A stretch of DNA of 51,205 bases from assembly GCF_001076885.1 (NCBI RefSeq), contig NZ_JVDT01000226.1, forward strand, positions 1 through 51,205. The letters are read 5' to 3'. The notes under the pieces are model-generated. The model was not told the DNA's origin and ran no database searches. It worked only from the letters and a program-made list of their open reading frames with translations. Origin of the DNA: Bacillus sp. 522_BSPC. GTDB taxonomy: Bacteria > Bacillota > Bacilli > Bacillales > Cytobacillaceae. Each line of letters opens with the position of its first letter. Position 1 is the first letter of the stretch. Made by a program: the position numbers and the translations under genes. Shown piece after piece: positions 41,363-49,223 of the stretch.

Positions 41363-43780
41363 ATGACATGGTTACATTTTATGATATTGCTGCCATTTAT
41401 GTTTGCACTAATTGTACCTTTTATATATAAAAGGCTAACGCCTCGGATTCATACAGGTTGGTTCGTCCTGTTTGTTCCATTCACCATTTTTCTTTTCCTA
41501 TTGATGTACATCCCTAAAATAGCGAAAGGAGAGGTGTTTACTTCTACAGTCAACTGGATACCTGCTTATAATATTAACTTTACTACGTATTTGGATGGAC
41601 TAAGCTTAGTATTTGGTTTATTGATTGCTGGAATAGGAGCTTTGGTGATTCTGTACTCTATATTCTATTTATCAAAACACCGGGAAGCTTTGCATAACTT
41701 CTATGTCTATTTATTGTTATTTATGGGGGCGATGCTTGGGCTAGTAGTATCTGATAATTATTTTGTTTTATATGTATTTTGGGAAATTACTAGTGTATCC
41801 TCCTTTTTACTAATAGCTTATTGGTATGAAAGAGATCGCTCAAGATATGGTGCCCAAAAAGCAATGTTGATTACTGTCTTTGGCGGGCTAGCTATGTTAG
41901 CAGGACTGATCATGCTCTCTATTATGGCAGATACGACAAGTATTAGAGAGACCTTAGCGAATGTCCATCTAATCCAAAATCACGGTTTATTTATACCAGC
42001 CATGATTCTTCTTTTGCTTGGCGCTTTTACAAAATCGGCGCAATTTCCGTTTAGCATCTGGCTGCCTGATGCTATGGAAGCACCTACGCCCATTAGTGCG
42101 TATTTACACTCTGCCACGATGGTAAAGGCAGGAATTTATCTAGTTGCTCGTTTGACACCGATTTTTGGCGGCACAGCAGAGTGGTTTTGGTTTGTTGTAG
42201 GAATTGGTTTATTCACTTTATTATATGGATCCTTTAATGCAGTGAAACAGACAGACTTAAAGGCATTATTAGCCTATTCAACGATTAGTCAATTGGGACT
42301 GATTATGAGTTTACTGGGTATAGGTTCTGCTGCATTATATAAGGATTTAGGAGTAGAAGAAGCGGGATTATATGCAACAGCTATTTTTGCAGCTATTTTT
42401 CATTTAGTAAACCATTCCACCTTTAAGGGTTCTTTATTTATGGTTGTAGGGATTATTGACCATGAGACTGGTACTCGAGATCTTCGGAGACTTGGTGGAT
42501 TAATTCACTTAATGCCCGTATCCTTTACGCTTACTGTAATTGGTGGCTTTTCAATGGCGGGTCTTCCTCCATTCAATGGCTTCTTAAGTAAAGAGATGTT
42601 CTTTACTGCTGTAGTGAATGCCTCCCATATGGAAATATTTAATCTTCCATATCTGGGTATGATTATTCCCATTATTGCGTGGATTGCAAGTGTCTTTACC
42701 TTTATCTATTGCATGATCTTGGTATTCAAAACATTTAAAGGAAAAAACAAAGCGCCAAAATTAGATAAAGCGATTCATGAAGCACCAATTGGTTTATTAG
42801 TCTCGCCGATTATTTTAGGGGCATTAGTTATTCTGTTCTTCTTTATCCCTAATGTTGTTTCCAAGTATTTATTAAAGCCAGCTTTTGCATCGGTTTTACC
42901 ATCTCTTGCGCATACGGTGAAATCCAAAAAGATCAGTGCCTTCCATGGATTCAACACAGAACTTTGGATGACGATTGGGGTTGTGGCTGTTGGAATTATC
43001 TTATATTTACTATTAAAAAAATGGTATAAGATTTATCGCCTTTATCCACAAGCTATCACCTTAAGCAATTTATATAATCTTAGTTTGGAATATATGGAGA
43101 AGGTGGCAAAATCAATAACAGATTTTTATATGACAGGATTCCTTCGTGATTATTTAGTCTATATATTTGGATTCCTTATTGTCATAATCGGGGGATCTCT
43201 CGTGTTGTTTAATGGGGTCACGTTCGATATGTCTCAGGACTCACCAATTAGTTTTTTTGATATTGGCATAGTTATTGCAATGATTATAAGCTCGGTTACC
43301 GTTCTTTTCTCTAAATCAAGGATTACATCCATTGTAGCAGTTGGTGCCCTAGGATTTCTTGTCTCGTTTTTCTTTGTACTTTTTAGAGCTCCTGATTTGG
43401 CACTCACACAATTAGTAGTTGAGACAGTGACAACCGTTTTATTCTTACTGTGCTTCTATCATTTGCCGCAATTAAAGAAGGAAATTAGTAGGATTCGTTT
43501 CAAAGCGGTCAATGCCATTATTTCAATAGGAGTAGGCGCAGTTGTTACAATTGTTGCTCTTTCAGCTAATGGTACCCATCTATTTGACTCTATTTCGAGC
43601 TACTATGAAGATTCCTATAAATTGGCAGGAGCAAAGAATATTGTTAATGCTATCTTAGTTGATTTCCGAGGGATAGATACAATGTTAGAGATCCTTGTCC
43701 TTACAGTTGCTGGTCTAGGAGTGTATACATTAATAAAAGTTAGGCTTGTAGGAGGGGATAAGAATGAAGAAACCAAATGA
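41363..43780 (+). CDS. mrpA: Na+/H+ antiporter subunit MrpA
   Basis: An 805-aa membrane protein, large subunit of the Mrp (Sha/Mnh) cation/proton antiporter related to NuoL of complex I. The antiporter-like core holds the conserved Glu and Lys of transmembrane proton channels (YVFWEITSVSSFLLI; KSAQFPFSIWLPDAMEAPTPISAYLHSATMVKAGIYL). The extra C-terminal MrpA-type region contains FRAPDLALTQLVVETVTTVLFLL. The ATG at 41363 follows AAAGGAGGAGG and gives the standard MTWLHF start; the frame is open back to 41201 but has no better start. It overlaps mrpB by 17 bp. Confidence 0.95.
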   Translation: MTWLHFMILLPFMFALIVPFIYKRLTPRIHTGWFVLFVPFTIFLFLLMYIPKIAKGEVFTSTVNWIPAYNINFTTYLDGLSLVFGLLIAGIGALVILYSIFYLSKHREALHNFYVYLLLFMGAMLGLVVSDNYFVLYVFWEITSVSSFLLIAYWYERDRSRYGAQKAMLITVFGGLAMLAGLIMLSIMADTTSIRETLANVHLIQNHGLFIPAMILLLLGAFTKSAQFPFSIWLPDAMEAPTPISAYLHSATMVKAGIYLVARLTPIFGGTAEWFWFVVGIGLFTLLYGSFNAVKQTDLKALLAYSTISQLGLIMSLLGIGSAALYKDLGVEEAGLYATAIFAAIFHLVNHSTFKGSLFMVVGIIDHETGTRDLRRLGGLIHLMPVSFTLTVIGGFSMAGLPPFNGFLSKEMFFTAVVNASHMEIFNLPYLGMIIPIIAWIASVFTFIYCMILVFKTFKGKNKAPKLDKAIHEAPIGLLVSPIILGALVILFFFIPNVVSKYLLKPAFASVLPSLAHTVKSKKISAFHGFNTELWMTIGVVAVGIILYLLLKKWYKIYRLYPQAITLSNLYNLSLEYMEKVAKSITDFYMTGFLRDYLVYIFGFLIVIIGGSLVLFNGVTFDMSQDSPISFFDIGIVIAMIISSVTVLFSKSRITSIVAVGALGFLVSFFFVLFRAPDLALTQLVVETVTTVLFLLCFYHLPQLKKEISRIRFKAVNAIISIGVGAVVTIVALSANGTHLFDSISSYYEDSYKLAGAKNIVNAILVDFRGIDTMLEILVLTVAGLGVYTLIKVRLVGGDKNEETK

Positions 43781-44189
43781 TATTATCATTCGAAGTGTCA
43801 CAAAGGTTGCCGTCGTTATTATCCTTACCTTTGCCATAAATCTATTTGTATCTGGACATCACTTTCCAGGTGGGGGATTTATTGGCGGACTTACCTTTGC
43901 TGCCGCGATTATTTTGCTTTTTCTCTCTTTTGATATTGAGACTGTTCGAAAAAATATTCCTGTTGATTTTAAAGTGTTAGCAGGGGTAGGTGTATTAATT
44001 GCTGTTTTAACAGGTGTTGGTGGAATGGTATTTGGGGAAGCTTTCTTGACTCAAGCATTTGGATATTTTGACTTGCCTGTTTTCGGAAAAACAGAGTTAG
44101 CGACAGCTGTCATTTTTGATATTGGCGTTGCTCTAGCCGTTATCGGTACAGCGATAACCATTATTATGACAATTGGGGATGATCGCTGA
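43764..44189 (+). CDS. mrpB: Na+/H+ antiporter subunit MrpB
   Basis: A 141-aa membrane protein with about four helices. FAINLFVSGHHFPGGGFIGGLTFAAAIILLFLSFD is the MrpB hallmark (HxxPGGGFxGG). It is required for the assembled Mrp complex. It starts inside the end of mrpA (17-bp overlap, GTAGGAGGGG site) and its stop overlaps the mrpC start by one base. Confidence 0.95.
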   Translation: MKKPNDIIIRSVTKVAVVIILTFAINLFVSGHHFPGGGFIGGLTFAAAIILLFLSFDIETVRKNIPVDFKVLAGVGVLIAVLTGVGGMVFGEAFLTQAFGYFDLPVFGKTELATAVIFDIGVALAVIGTAITIIMTIGDDR

Positions 44190-44527
44190 TGGAGACATTA
44201 ATGTCTATTCTAGTGGGAGTATTATTCTCCATTGGAATTTATCTTATTTTAACAAAGACATTATTACGAATAATTTTAGGAACATCTATACTTGGTCACG
44301 GTGTAAACTTGCTTATTATTACAATGGGGGGATTGAAAAAAGGTGGTCCTCCCCTTTTAGGAATAACCGATCACACTTTTGCTGATTCGTTGCCGCAAGC
44401 ATTGCTGCTTACAGCTATTGTTATAAACTTTGCAACGACTGCTTTGTTTTTAGTCCTAAGCTATCGAGCATTTAAAGTGCTTGGCACCGATGATACAGAT
44501 TTATTGAGGGGTAATGAGGATGAATAA
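44189..44527 (+). CDS. mrpC: Na+/H+ antiporter subunit MrpC
   Basis: A 112-aa NuoK-like membrane protein with three helices. GIYLILTKTLLRIILGTSILGHGVNLLIITMGG and DSLPQALLLTAIVINFATTALFLVL are the MrpC signature segments (conserved GHGxNL and PQALxLTAIVI). It overlaps mrpD by 8 bp. Confidence 0.95.
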   Translation: METLMSILVGVLFSIGIYLILTKTLLRIILGTSILGHGVNLLIITMGGLKKGGPPLLGITDHTFADSLPQALLLTAIVINFATTALFLVLSYRAFKVLGTDDTDLLRGNEDE

Positions 44528-46004
44528 TATTGTAATATTGCCGATCATCCTTCCTATCGTTTTTGCGATGATTATGGTGATTTTTAGAGACAAAGTTACG
44601 CTTCATCGAATATTAAGTCTAATAGCAATTATTTCTGTTTTTATTGTAACGATTATTTTAATCTTTCAAATTAAAGCAGAAGGAATACAGTCCATTCAGT
44701 TAGGGGGATGGGAGGCGCCGTTTGGCGTAAGCATGGTTGCAGATATGTTTGCAGCGCTTCTTGTTTTAGTTACTAGTATTATTGGATTTTGTTGTTTATT
44801 ATACGCATTTCATTCAATTGGTGAGCAAAGAGAAAAATATTATTTTTATCCCTTATTTTTGGTCTTAATAACAGGGGTTAACGGATCTTTTTTCACGGGT
44901 GACATTTTCAATCTATTTGTCTGTTTTGAAGTAATGCTTGTTGCTTCATATGTATTAATTTCATTAGGAGGAACAAGAGTTCAGTTAAGGGAATCAATCA
45001 AATATATTTTAATAAACATTATCTCATCTTTTCTATTTCTAGTGGCAATTGCTTATTTATATGCGATTACAGGAACGCTAAATTATGCACATTTGTCGGT
45101 TCGAATTGCCGAAGTTGGTCAAGATGGATTAATGACAACCGTAGCGATATTATTTTTAATTGTGTTTAGTTTAAAGGCGGGGCTATTTTTATTCTTCTGG
45201 CTTCCAGGCTCTTATAGTGCACCACCGACGGCTATATCCGCTATTTTTGCTGCCCTTTTAACAAAGGTTGGAATGTATGCAATTATCAGAGTATTTACCT
45301 TGATTTTTTATCATGAAGTACAAATAACACATTTATTAATTGGCATCCTTGCAGGTATTACGATGACACTTGGGGCAATCGGAGCGGTTGCCTATAGAGA
45401 TATTTATAAGGTAATGACCTATAATGTGGTCATTGGTGTCGGCTTTATTTTAGCAGGAGTCGCTACTTATACAACGGTAGGGATGACTGGTTCTATCTAT
45501 TATTTCATTCATGATATGGTGATTAAAGCACTTATTTTCCTATTAGGAGGCACCGTAATCCATCTAACAGGAACAAGTAAATTAGATGAAATGAACGGAT
45601 TGATTCGCTTGCATCCTCAGTTAGGCTGGATGTTCTTTATTGCAGCACTGTCTTTATCAGGGATACCTCCTTTAAGTGGCTTTCTAGGTAAAATATTTAT
45701 AACAGAAGGGACATTTACTGCAGGATACTATTGGCTAGGTGCATTTGGACTGATTAGTAGTTTATTTGTTCTTTATTCTATTATGAAAGTATTTATGTCG
45801 GTGTTTTGGGGATATACGGATTTAACACTTGAAGAAGAAAAAGGGACAACAAAAGGATTAATGCTGCCAATTTCTGTGCTTACTTTCTTGACGATTGCTT
45901 TAGGCATTGGGACAGAAGGAATACATGAATATGTAGATATGGCAGTGGAAGGGTTAATGAATCCTCTTTATTATATAGAGGCTGTTTTGGGAAATGGAAA
46001 ATAA
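44520..46004 (+). CDS. mrpD: Na+/H+ antiporter subunit MrpD
   Basis: A 494-aa antiporter-like subunit of the NuoM/N type with about 14 helices. The conserved Glu is in FNLFVCFEVMLVASYVLI and the conserved Lys in FSLKAGLFLFFWLPGSYSAPPTAISAIFAALLTKVGMYAI. The ATG at 44520 is preferred over 44514 because GAGGGG is correctly spaced from it. Together with MrpA it forms the ion-translocating pair. A 36-bp gap to mrpE holds a tiny ORF. Confidence 0.95.
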   Translation: MNNIVILPIILPIVFAMIMVIFRDKVTLHRILSLIAIISVFIVTIILIFQIKAEGIQSIQLGGWEAPFGVSMVADMFAALLVLVTSIIGFCCLLYAFHSIGEQREKYYFYPLFLVLITGVNGSFFTGDIFNLFVCFEVMLVASYVLISLGGTRVQLRESIKYILINIISSFLFLVAIAYLYAITGTLNYAHLSVRIAEVGQDGLMTTVAILFLIVFSLKAGLFLFFWLPGSYSAPPTAISAIFAALLTKVGMYAIIRVFTLIFYHEVQITHLLIGILAGITMTLGAIGAVAYRDIYKVMTYNVVIGVGFILAGVATYTTVGMTGSIYYFIHDMVIKALIFLLGGTVIHLTGTSKLDEMNGLIRLHPQLGWMFFIAALSLSGIPPLSGFLGKIFITEGTFTAGYYWLGAFGLISSLFVLYSIMKVFMSVFWGYTDLTLEEEKGTTKGLMLPISVLTFLTIALGIGTEGIHEYVDMAVEGLMNPLYYIEAVLGNGK

Positions 46005-46040
46005 AAGGAGTAATTAAATGGATGGAAAGAGGTGATTAAT

Positions 46041-46523
46041 ATGCCTATGCAAATATTAATTAACTTGTTAATAGGTGTCATTTGGATGTTTTTGCAAGAC
46101 ACCTGGAATGTATTGACCTTCTTTACTGGTTATTTATTTGGAATTCTCGTTCTCTTTATCTTGCGCCGCTATATGTCAACTAACTTTTATTTAGAGACAT
46201 TTTTTGCAGTCATTAAGTTGTTCGTTGTGTTTATTGAACAGCTGTTTACATCGAGTGTAGTCGTCATTCGACAAATAATAAAACCTAGGATTAATATTTC
46301 CCCAGGAATATTTTCCTTAGAGACGGAATTAGAGGGGGAATTAGAGGTTTCCTTGTTAGCCTTATTAATGAATTTAACCCCGGGATCAGTTGTTGTGGAG
46401 GTCACTTCTGATAATAATAAGTTTTTTATCCATGCAATGGATATACCCGCTCAAAAAGAATCCATCTTTCGTTCGAAGGAAAAATTTGAAAAGGCTATTA
46501 AGAGGGTGACTCGTTATGATTGA
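46041..46523 (+). CDS. mrpE: Na+/H+ antiporter subunit MrpE
   Basis: A 160-aa protein with two to three N-terminal helices and a cytoplasmic domain. LFTSSVVVIRQIIKPRINISPGIF and LLMNLTPGSVVVEVTSDNNKFFIHAMD are the MrpE core (conserved PGI and LTPGTxxV). The ATG at 46041 follows AGAGGTGAT and is chosen over the GTG at 46032. A five-codon ORF (46018-46035, MDGKR) with its own AAAGGAG lies just before and could couple translation. It overlaps mrpF by 8 bp. Confidence 0.92.
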   Translation: MPMQILINLLIGVIWMFLQDTWNVLTFFTGYLFGILVLFILRRYMSTNFYLETFFAVIKLFVVFIEQLFTSSVVVIRQIIKPRINISPGIFSLETELEGELEVSLLALLMNLTPGSVVVEVTSDNNKFFIHAMDIPAQKESIFRSKEKFEKAIKRVTRYD

Positions 46524-46800
46524 TAATCTATTGGTTGGATCCTTAATTTTACTTGTTCTATCTATATTTGCAACGGTTTTTCGGCTGGTCAAAGGTCCAT
46601 CTGCTCCAGATAGAATTCAGGCGCTTGATTGTTTGGGGATTAATTTAATTGCCGGAGTAGCTATCTTTTCTGTGTTGCTTCGAAATACAGGTTTTTTTGA
46701 AGTAATTTTATTAATAGGGATTCTATCATTTATTGGAACCATTGCCTTTGCACGATATATTGAAAGAGGTGTAGTCATTGAGCGAAAACAATCCGATTGA
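46516..46800 (+). CDS. mrpF: Na+/H+ antiporter subunit MrpF
   Basis: A 94-aa protein with three helices. FRLVKGPSAPDRIQALDCLGINLIAGVAI is the MrpF signature (GPSxPDRixAlD), with the conserved Asp in helix 2. In some organisms MrpF alone is linked to bile salt efflux. It overlaps mrpG by 23 bp. Confidence 0.95.
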   Translation: MIDNLLVGSLILLVLSIFATVFRLVKGPSAPDRIQALDCLGINLIAGVAIFSVLLRNTGFFEVILLIGILSFIGTIAFARYIERGVVIERKQSD

Positions 46801-47158
46801 GCTTATAGCAGTTCTACTTATATTTTTTGGCGCTATCTTCTGTTTTCTTAGCTCATTAGGACTAATAAGACTTCCAGATGTTTATACGAGATCACATGCT
46901 GCATCCAAAGGCTCTACAATGGGAGTACTTTTTACTCTTGTTGGAACGTTTGTCTTTTTTATCATAGAGGGAACTTTTAGTATTCGTTTATTTCTAGGAA
47001 TTTTCTTTGTTTTCCTAACCTCACCTGTCGCATCCCATGTAGTCGTGCGTTCTGCCTATCGTTCTAAAGTAAAGCTCGCAGATGTAACAGTACAAGATGA
47101 TTTAAAGGCTGAAATGGAAGAAGAAGGAATCGAAACAATAGAAGTTCAGCACAAGTAG
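46778..47158 (+). CDS. mrpG: Na+/H+ antiporter subunit MrpG
   Basis: A 126-aa protein with three helices and a charged C-terminal tail. IFFGAIFCFLSSLGLIRLPDVYTRSHAASKGSTMGV is the MrpG hallmark (GLxRLPDxYtRxHAaxKxxTxG). It starts at TTG 46778, inside mrpF, with GAAAGAGGTG upstream. It is the last gene of a complete mrpABCDEFG operon that exports Na+ for protons at high pH or salt. No clear terminator is visible after it. Confidence 0.95.
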   Translation: MSENNPIELIAVLLIFFGAIFCFLSSLGLIRLPDVYTRSHAASKGSTMGVLFTLVGTFVFFIIEGTFSIRLFLGIFFVFLTSPVASHVVVRSAYRSKVKLADVTVQDDLKAEMEEEGIETIEVQHK

Positions 47159-47278
47159 GCTGGTTTCATAGATTGATTTTTTTGGATAGGAAAATTAATA
47201 TTGGAACGATTGAGGCTGTGGATTCATTAAAAAAATTACGTTACATCTTCATGAAGAGAGAAAGTTATTTATTTCTAA

Positions 47279-47307
47279 TTGACGAAATTTCGCGATTTCT
47301 ATATAGT
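47279..47307 (+). promoter_or_regulatory. queF promoter
   Basis: TTGACG (47279-47284), a 17-bp spacer and TATAGT (47302-47307) form a good sigma-A promoter, with the start expected about 20 bp before the riboswitch aptamer. Confidence 0.8.
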
Positions 47308-47336
47308 TAAAAACGAAATACCCGTACTGAGACGGG

Positions 47337-47374
47337 AGAGGTTCATAGCGAATACCCTCTATAAAAAACTATGG
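47337..47374 (+). ncRNA. preQ1-I riboswitch aptamer
   Basis: The layout AGAGGTTC, a ten-base loop, CCCTCT, then ATAAAAAACTA matches the preQ1 class I aptamer known from the B. subtilis queCDEF leader. P1 is AGAGG / CCTCT and the A-rich tail docks in its minor groove; CTA of the tail can form the pseudoknot with the loop. It senses 7-aminomethyl-7-deazaguanine, the product of QueF. Ligand binding should favour the terminator downstream and switch queF off. Confidence 0.92.
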
Positions 47375-47389
47375 ATACATGCAATCAAC

Positions 47390-47424
47390 GCCATGTCCAT
47401 AAAAAGGATATGGCTTTTTTGTTT
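47390..47424 (+). terminator. expression platform terminator of the preQ1 riboswitch
   Basis: GCCATGTCC (47390-47398) pairs with GGATATGGC (47406-47414, one G-U) and is followed by TTTTTTGTTTT. It lies 16 bp after the aptamer and 80 bp before queF. Confidence 0.88.
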
Positions 47425-47503
47425 TATTCAGCTAGTTTCTGCGTAAGGTAAAATACCTCTCTTTTATGCAGTGTTGGGAAACACCAAACAAGGAGGAGCT
47501 CAA

Positions 47504-48004
47504 ATGTCTGGAAGAAAGAAAGAAGAAGGATTAACAGATTTAACTTTGTTAGGAAATCAAAATACTCAATATAAAAGTGATTATGCACCAGAGGTGTTAG
47601 AATCGGTAGATAATCTCCACTCTGATAGAGATTATTTTGTAAAATTTAATTGTCCAGAGTTTACTAGCCTTTGTCCAATAACTGGACAGCCTGACTTTGC
47701 CACAATGTATATTTCCTATATCCCAAATAAGAAAATAGTAGAAAGCAAATCTCTTAAATTATATTTATTTAGCTTTCGCGATCACGGTGATTTTCATGAA
47801 GATTGTGTGAATATTATCATGAATGATTTAATCAAACTATTAGATCCTCGATATATCGAGGTTTGGGGGAAATTCACTCCACGTGGCGGAATATCAATTG
47901 ATCCATGGTGCAATTATGGAAAATCGGGCACTAAATTTGAAGAGATGGCAGCCCATCGATTAATGAACCATGATATGTATCCAGAAAAAGTAGATAATCG
48001 ATAA
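47504..48004 (+). CDS. queF: NADPH-dependent 7-cyano-7-deazaguanine reductase
   Basis: A 166-aa enzyme of the tunnel-fold superfamily. It reduces preQ0 to preQ1 in queuosine tRNA modification, the only known nitrile reductase reaction. Catalytic C57 lies in [13 protein letters not shown] (D64 is the acid), and the QueF motif [21 protein letters not shown] follows, containing the NADPH-binding residues. It is the short, single-domain form typical of Bacillus. AGGAGG at 47491-47496 supports the ATG at 47504; an in-frame TTG at 47471 is discounted. It is monocistronic; queCDE are not adjacent. Confidence 0.95.
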   Translation: MSGRKKEEGLTDLTLLGNQNTQYKSDYAPEVLESVDNLHSDRDYFVKFNCPEFTSLCPITGQPDFATMYISYIPNKKIVESKSLKLYLFSFRDHGDFHEDCVNIIMNDLIKLLDPRYIEVWGKFTPRGGISIDPWCNYGKSGTKFEEMAAHRLMNHDMYPEKVDNR

Positions 48005-48008
48005 TAAA

Positions 48009-48054
48009 AAACCAGTTAACAACTCGCAATTTTGTGGTTGTTGACTGGCTTTTT
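48009..48054. terminator. bidirectional terminator between queF and the aldo/keto reductase
   Basis: CCAGTTAACAAC (48012-48023) pairs with GTTGTTGACTGG (48037-48048), with A and T runs on the two sides. It serves the converging genes. Confidence 0.85.
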
Positions 48055-48077
48055 AAAGTCATATTTTCCTTTGTGGA

Positions 48078-48995
48078 TTAAGGCAAGATATTCCCAGCAG
48101 CGCGATAAATACTGTACCATTCTTCTCGTGTTAAATGAACATCACTTGCTTTACAGCAATCGATTAAACGATCCACATTCATTGTTCCAATAACCGGCTG
48201 CATGTTAGCAGGATGGCGCAATAACCACGCAATCGCAATAGTTGTATTGCTGACTTGATACTTTTCAGCAATTTCATTTATTTGTTGATTTAATTCAGGA
48301 AATTTTTCATTTCCAAGGAATACCCCTTCAAAAAAACCATATTGGAATGGAGACCAAGGCTGGATTGTAATATCATGCAAGCGACAGAAGTCTAAAATAC
48401 TGCCATCACGATTAATTGCAGAGTCATTCTCCATATTTACATTGATTCCATTAGAAATCATATTGGCATTTGTAATACTTAGTTGCAATTGGTTAGCCAC
48501 AAGAGGCTGTTTCACATATTTTTGCAATAGTTGTATTTGCATCGGATTTTGGTTAGAAACGCCAAAATGACGAACCTTTCCAGATTGCTCAAGAATTTGG
48601 AATGCTTCTGCAACTTCCTCAGGTTCAACTAAAGCATCGGGACGATGAAGCAGAAGGGTATCTAAGTATTCTGTTTTTAGCCTACTTAATATTCCATCAA
48701 CGGAGTTTAAGATATGTTCTTTTGAAAAGTCAAACATTCCTTTGCGAATGCCACATTTGGATTGCAAAATAATATTTTCGCGTACACTTGGAGACATATG
48801 AATAGCATCTGCAAATATCTCTTCACAAGTACCGCTACCATAAATGTCTGCGTGATCAAAGAAGTTAGCACCTTGTTCTAAAGCAGTTTGTACAAATTGC
48901 TCTGCTTCCTTTTTTTCTAATGAGTTAATACGCATGCAGCCAACCGCTACTACAGGCACTTCTAAAGTACTGCTACCTAGTTTGATTGTTCTCAC
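48078..48995 (-). CDS. aldo/keto reductase (YdhF-like)
   Basis: A 305-aa NADPH-dependent oxidoreductase of the AKR barrel family. The catalytic tetrad is D47 and Y52 (FDHADIYG), K80 (QSKCGIR) and H117 (LLHRPDA). FGVSNQNPMQIQLL and the C-terminal IAIAWLLRHPANMQPVIGTMNVDRL are characteristic of the E. coli YdhF group. Substrates are probably small aldehydes or ketones; nothing more specific is evident. The GTG at 48995 follows AAGGGA. A cre-like box lies 24 bp upstream of the start. Confidence 0.88.
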   Translation of the reverse strand: MRTIKLGSSTLEVPVVAVGCMRINSLEKKEAEQFVQTALEQGANFFDHADIYGSGTCEEIFADAIHMSPSVRENIILQSKCGIRKGMFDFSKEHILNSVDGILSRLKTEYLDTLLLHRPDALVEPEEVAEAFQILEQSGKVRHFGVSNQNPMQIQLLQKYVKQPLVANQLQLSITNANMISNGINVNMENDSAINRDGSILDFCRLHDITIQPWSPFQYGFFEGVFLGNEKFPELNQQINEIAEKYQVSNTTIAIAWLLRHPANMQPVIGTMNVDRLIDCCKASDVHLTREEWYSIYRAAGNILP

Positions 48996-49018
48996 GTTTC
49001 TCAGTCCCTTCTATTAAT

Positions 49019-49032
49019 AGAAAACGCTTTAA
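49019..49032 (-). promoter_or_regulatory. possible cre box upstream of the aldo/keto reductase
   Basis: Read on the minus strand TTAAAGCGTTTTCT matches TGWAANCGNTNWCA at 12 of 14 positions. It lies in the untranslated region of the reductase gene, where CcpA could block transcription. Confidence 0.35.
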
Positions 49033-49144
49033 TAATTGTGCAAGATTAAAATTTCTAATACAGTAGACCATTTTTATTTTGCCATAGAAAGGAGATGAAC
49101 ACCAACCTTTAGACTTATGAAATCGAAAAAATACTCCTTTTCTA

Positions 49145-49198
49145 GCAAAAAAAATAGAAAAGGAGTGCACTCCCATTTCGAGATGGAAGAAGCACTCC
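49145..49198 (-). terminator. terminator of acsA
   Basis: GGAGTGC (49162-49168) pairs with GCACTCC (49192-49198), with an inner CCAT/ATGG stem. On the minus strand it is followed by TTTTCTATTTTTTTT. Confidence 0.85.
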
Positions 49199-49223
49199 AT
49201 TTCTTTTCCTATTATTTTGAATT

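Larger units (their letters stand above)
47159..47503. other. intergenic region mrpG - queF
   Basis: A 345-bp gap. The left 120 bp show nothing recognisable. The right part holds a promoter (47279-47307), a small hairpin CCCGT/ACGGG (47321-47336), the preQ1-I riboswitch (47337-47374) and its terminator (47390-47424). Confidence 0.7.
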
